Shown piece by piece: positions 15,367-17,805 of a stretch of 17,805 bases of DNA (position 1 is its first letter; the number at the start of each line of letters is the position of its first letter). The notes under the pieces were generated by a model, which saw nothing but the letters and a program-made list of their open reading frames with translations, was not told the DNA's origin and made no database searches. The translations under genes and the position numbers were made by a program. Source of the DNA: Anaerolineaceae bacterium UBA700 (GTDB lineage: Bacteria > Chloroflexota > Anaerolineae > Anaerolineales > Anaerolineaceae); NCBI GenBank assembly GCA_002298885.1, contig DBMK01000134.1:1-17805 (forward strand), written 5' to 3'.

Positions 15367-15406
15367 GTTAAAAAAACCTGACAGGTCCTGGAGACCTGTC
15401 AGGTTT
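15367..15406 (-). terminator. Strong hairpin terminator between convergent genes
   Basis: A perfect 13-bp stem, AAACCTGACAGGT (15374-15386) with ACCTGTCAGGTTT (15394-15406), has a 7-base loop. On the minus strand it is followed by a long T-run (complement of the A-run from about 15370), making it a good terminator for the PH-SHOCT gene. On the plus strand only three Ts follow, so it may stop the protease transcript less efficiently. Confidence 0.8.
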
Positions 15407-15425
15407 GAGCGAAAATCCACGGAAA

Positions 15426-16106
15426 TTATTTCTGCTGCTCTGAGAGTTTCTGCAGCAGCTGCTGTTTGGATCGCTGGAATTCGTCCTCACTGAGCACGCC
15501 CTTCTGGCGCAGGTCGTCCAGGCGCTGAATCATGGCTGGAATATCGGCCATCGAGGCCGGGCTGGCCTGGACCTCGACCGATTTGGCGTGCCCTATGTTG
15601 TCGTTATCGTGGCCGAGCTGTTCCTTGGCGTTGACAATGGCCGTTTTGAAGCGCACCGGGTCGCCGATCATGGTGAATTTGTTGACTCCGATTTCGCTGG
15701 CGGTCAGGATCTCGACCGTGCCAAAGCCGAAGATGCGGCCAAAGAAGGACTGGCTCAGCTCGATGTCGTTGACCTTTTCGAGCGAGGAATCGATGACGTC
15801 CTTATTGATCACCCCGGAAAGCTGGATAACCCGCCAGGTGGTGACCACGTATTTGCGGTTGAACCACTGGAAGAAATCAATGAACCCGCTGATCAGCGGC
15901 GGGATCAGGAGCAGGAAGAGCAGCGCCAGGTACCCGGACCAAGGTTGATCCTTGAACGTCGACATCAGCACAATGGTGAGCACGGCGACCGCCACGATCA
16001 TCGCACCCTCCACAAAAATGTTGCGCAGGAGCACGAACCAATGCTGGCGATCCTCGAGGATCACGTTTTCTCCATTGCCAAGCAGTTTCTTCAAATATGT
16101 GTCCAT
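15426..16106 (-). CDS. Membrane protein with bacterial PH (YdbT-like) domain and SHOCT tail
   Basis: The 226-residue protein has two membrane segments (about 30-50 and 59-81). A bacterial PH-like domain follows (YVVTTWRVIQLSGVINKDVIDSSLEKVNDIEL to GFGTVEILTASE). At the C-terminus is a SHOCT helix pair (IQRLDDLRQKGVLSEDEFQRSKQQLLQKL). PH and SHOCT modules are common in small membrane or stress-related proteins, but no reaction is known, so its role is left open. GGAGG stands about 10 bases before the ATG. It has its own extended -10 promoter upstream and the hairpin terminator downstream, so it is a single-gene unit convergent with the protease. Confidence 0.85.
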   Translation of the reverse strand: MDTYLKKLLGNGENVILEDRQHWFVLLRNIFVEGAMIVAVAVLTIVLMSTFKDQPWSGYLALLFLLLIPPLISGFIDFFQWFNRKYVVTTWRVIQLSGVINKDVIDSSLEKVNDIELSQSFFGRIFGFGTVEILTASEIGVNKFTMIGDPVRFKTAIVNAKEQLGHDNDNIGHAKSVEVQASPASMADIPAMIQRLDDLRQKGVLSEDEFQRSKQQLLQKLSEQQK

Positions 16107-16141
16107 CGTCGCATTTCCTCCGACCTGTATTGGTAGTTAAT

Positions 16142-16150
16142 ATTATAGCA
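16142..16150 (-). promoter_or_regulatory. Extended -10 promoter of the PH-SHOCT gene
   Basis: On the minus strand the sequence reads TGCTATAAT, a perfect -10 with the TGN extension. No good -35 is seen; the position where it should lie is in the low-complexity array. Predicted start near 16135, about 29 bases before the ATG. Confidence 0.6.
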
Positions 16151-16157
16151 TTTAAGG

Positions 16158-16233
16158 AAGTTTGCAGTTTACAGTTTGCAGTTCACAGTTTACAGTTCAC
16201 AGTTTACAGTTCACAGTTTACAGTCGATCAGTC
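16158..16233. repeat. CAGTTTACAGTTCA heptamer-like tandem array
   Basis: About eight alternating 7-base units of CAGTTTA and CAGTTCA type are followed by CAGTCGAT units. The array lies between the divergent PH-SHOCT and metK promoters and is of the same family as the one at 12010-12189. It encodes only a spurious repeat peptide (LQFTVYSSQFTV). Confidence 0.85.
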
Positions 16234-16263
16234 GATCAGTTCAGCCAGTGAGGTGCCTTTCTT

Positions 16264-16302
16264 ACTATTCTCTACTCTCTATTCTCGATTCTCTATTCTC
16301 AA
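16264..16302. repeat. TATTCTC heptamer-like tandem array
   Basis: Five or so units of CTATTCT/CGATTCT type run with a 7-base period directly before the metK promoter. It is the reverse complement of the GAATAG repeats at 12766-12814. Confidence 0.8.
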
Positions 16303-16311
16303 TCACGGAAT

Positions 16312-16340
16312 TTGACGATTCTGCGATCTTATGATAATAT
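16312..16340 (+). promoter_or_regulatory. Promoter of the riboswitch-metK transcript
   Basis: TTGACG (16312-16317) is followed either by GATAAT after 15 bases (16333-16338) or by TAATAT after 17 bases with a TGA extension (16332-16340). Transcription would begin near 16346, some 27 bases before the aptamer. Confidence 0.6.
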
Positions 16341-16370
16341 CCCGTCAACAATTCAATATCGCCCCTGAGG

Positions 16371-16485
<115 letters not shown>

Positions 16486-16498
16486 GGCAGCCTGTATT

Positions 16499-16535
16499 AT
16501 GCCCCCTCGAGCTGACCGGAAGGGGACATTTTTTT
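16499..16535 (+). terminator. Riboswitch-controlled intrinsic terminator
   Basis: ATGCCCCCT (16499-16507) pairs with AGGGGACAT (16521-16529) with one mismatch, followed by seven Ts. GAGGG in the 3' arm of aptamer helix P1 (16483-16487) can pair instead with CCCTC (16504-16508). SAM binding would therefore favour the terminator and low SAM the antiterminator. Confidence 0.8.
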
Positions 16536-16550
16536 AAGAGGAGGACGTTG

Positions 16551-17762
16551 ATGACAACTACTTTTATGAATTCCGCCCGGTATCTGTTCACATCAGAATC
16601 GGTGACGGAAGGGCACCCGGACAAGATGTGCGACCAGGTCAGCGATGCCGTGCTGGATGCCTGCATGGAACAGGACCCAATGTCGCGCGTGGCCTGCGAG
16701 ACGGCAACCAAGACCGGTTTCGTCATGGTGCTGGGTGAAATCACAACCCGGGCTCACATCAATTTCGACCAGTTGATCCGCAAAGTCGTTAACGGTATCG
16801 GCTACGACGACAGCTCGAAGGGCTTCGATGGCAATACCTGCGGCGTGTTGGTCGCCATTGCTCAGCAGTCGAGCGACATTGCCCTCGGAGTGGACAAGGC
16901 CCTGGAAGCCAAGGCGGGCGAAATGACCGACGCCCAGATCGAATCGGTCGGCGCCGGCGACCAGGGCATGATGTTCGGATATGCCTGCGACGAGACCCCG
17001 TCGCTGATGCCGATGCCGATCTACATGGCCCACAAGCTGGCCCGCCAGATGGCATCCGTGCGCAAGGCCGGCACACTGCCCTGGATGCGCCCGGACGGTA
17101 AGACCCAGGTGACGGTCGAATACCATTACGGCAAGCCCGTGCGCTTCCAGACCGTGCTGGTCAGCACGCAGCATTCCCCCGACGTTTCCCACAGCGAAAT
17201 CAGCGAAGCCATCTTCGAAAATGTGATCCGCCCTGTGCTGCCCACCGAGATGGTGGACGACCAGATGCGCGTGCTGGTCAACCCGACCGGGCGATTCGTC
17301 ATCGGCGGCCCGATGGGCGATTCCGGCGTCACCGGACGCAAGATCATCGTCGACAGCTACGGCGGCATGGGTCGCCACGGCGGCGGCTGCTTCAGCGGCA
17401 AGGACCCCACCAAGGTCGACCGCTCCGGAGCCTACGCTTGCCGTTGGGTAGCCAAGAACATCGTAGCCGCTGGGCTGGCCGGACGAGTCGAAATCCAGGT
17501 GGCTTACGCCATCGGCGTGGCCCGCCCGCTGAGCGTGAACGTGGAGACCTTCGGCACCGGCAAGATCCCGGACGACAAGATCGCCGACCTGGTGATGGAC
17601 CATTTCGACTTGCGCCCGGGGGCGATCATCCGCGACCTGGACCTGCGCCGGCCGATCTTCCAGCAGATCGCCGCCTACGGTCACTTCGGCCGGGACGACC
17701 TGGACCTGACCTGGGAGCGCACCAACAAAGCCGACGAGCTGCGCGCCGCGGCAGGACTGTAA
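16551..17762 (+). CDS. metK: S-adenosylmethionine synthetase
   Basis: MetK makes SAM from methionine and ATP. The 403-residue protein has the N-terminal block [20 protein letters not shown], the signature [12 protein letters not shown], and the second signature [16 protein letters not shown], where Cys is an accepted variant of the common Ala. Near the C-terminus [12 protein letters not shown] and [20 protein letters not shown] are typical. Length is slightly above the usual 385-400. The ATG at 16551 is preferred over the adjacent TTG (16548), because GAGGAGG at 16538-16544 is then 6 bases away. It is controlled by the SAM-I riboswitch. No terminator is visible before the window ends. Confidence 0.97.
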   Translation: MTTTFMNSARYLFTSESVTEGHPDKMCDQVSDAVLDACMEQDPMSRVACETATKTGFVMVLGEITTRAHINFDQLIRKVVNGIGYDDSSKGFDGNTCGVLVAIAQQSSDIALGVDKALEAKAGEMTDAQIESVGAGDQGMMFGYACDETPSLMPMPIYMAHKLARQMASVRKAGTLPWMRPDGKTQVTVEYHYGKPVRFQTVLVSTQHSPDVSHSEISEAIFENVIRPVLPTEMVDDQMRVLVNPTGRFVIGGPMGDSGVTGRKIIVDSYGGMGRHGGGCFSGKDPTKVDRSGAYACRWVAKNIVAAGLAGRVEIQVAYAIGVARPLSVNVETFGTGKIPDDKIADLVMDHFDLRPGAIIRDLDLRRPIFQQIAAYGHFGRDDLDLTWERTNKADELRAAAGL

Positions 17763-17768
17763 GACTTT

Positions 17769-17798
17769 CCACGAATACCACGAATTTTAACGAATTAC
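17769..17798. repeat. ACGAAT short tandem repeat at the window edge
   Basis: Three copies of ACGAAT at 17771, 17780 and 17790 are spaced 9-10 bases apart, within a CCACGAATACCACGAATTTT-like sequence. The element runs on towards the window end, so its full length is unknown. Confidence 0.5.
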
Positions 17799-17805
17799 AC
17801 CAAGA

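Noticed and set aside
16097..16315. 72-codon plus-strand open frame with LQFTVYSSQFTV
   Set aside because: Pure translation of the heptamer-like repeat array; no ribosome site.
16593..17684. 363-codon minus-strand open frame over metK
   Set aside because: metK is certain; the antisense frame is His/Ala/Val-rich and lacks a start signal.

Overview
The window looks like a chromosomal segment of a Chloroflexota bacterium, most likely Anaerolineae or a close relative. This is inferred from the gene set, secreted proteins with Thr/Pro-rich linkers, GC-rich coding sequence and composite low-complexity repeats between genes. No 16S or other decisive marker is present, so the taxonomic call is moderate.

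Left part (1-5733, GC-rich, housekeeping). acpS, a calcineurin-like phosphoesterase and a ParB/sulfiredoxin-fold protein overlap head to tail and form one transcription unit. acpS has a perfect TATAAT box only 6 bases before its ATG, so it may be translated leaderless. A small minus-strand gene follows, with its own strong promoter, an inverted-repeat operator candidate and a terminator. Then comes frr-uppS-cdsA-glpX, a tight plus-strand cluster linking ribosome recycling, isoprenoid carrier synthesis, phospholipid precursor synthesis and gluconeogenesis.

Middle part (5734-11046, accessory). A large RHS-repeat protein carries two tandem lectin-like domains, YD repeats, an RHS core and an AT-rich variable C-terminus that reads as a papain/C39-like cysteine peptidase. 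Its reading frame is cut by an in-frame TAG, but the same frame continues for 39 plausible codons. An AT-rich beta-propeller lipoprotein gene follows. Then comes a second copy of about 0.79 kb of the RHS gene, truncated at both ends. The whole block is bracketed by GC-rich hairpin repeats of one family in opposite orientation. This is the layout of an RHS polymorphic-toxin locus that has recombined, and it is the most interesting part of the window.

Right part (11047-17805). A minus-strand lipoprotein and an adenosine-specific kinase-like gene are followed by a plus-strand RNase Z and a secreted subtilisin-like protease. A minus-strand PH-SHOCT membrane protein comes next. Finally a promoter, a SAM-I riboswitch and its terminator control metK. 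Heptamer-like low-complexity arrays occupy two of the intergenic stretches (about 12010-12189 and 16158-16302), and related GAATAG repeats lie in a third.
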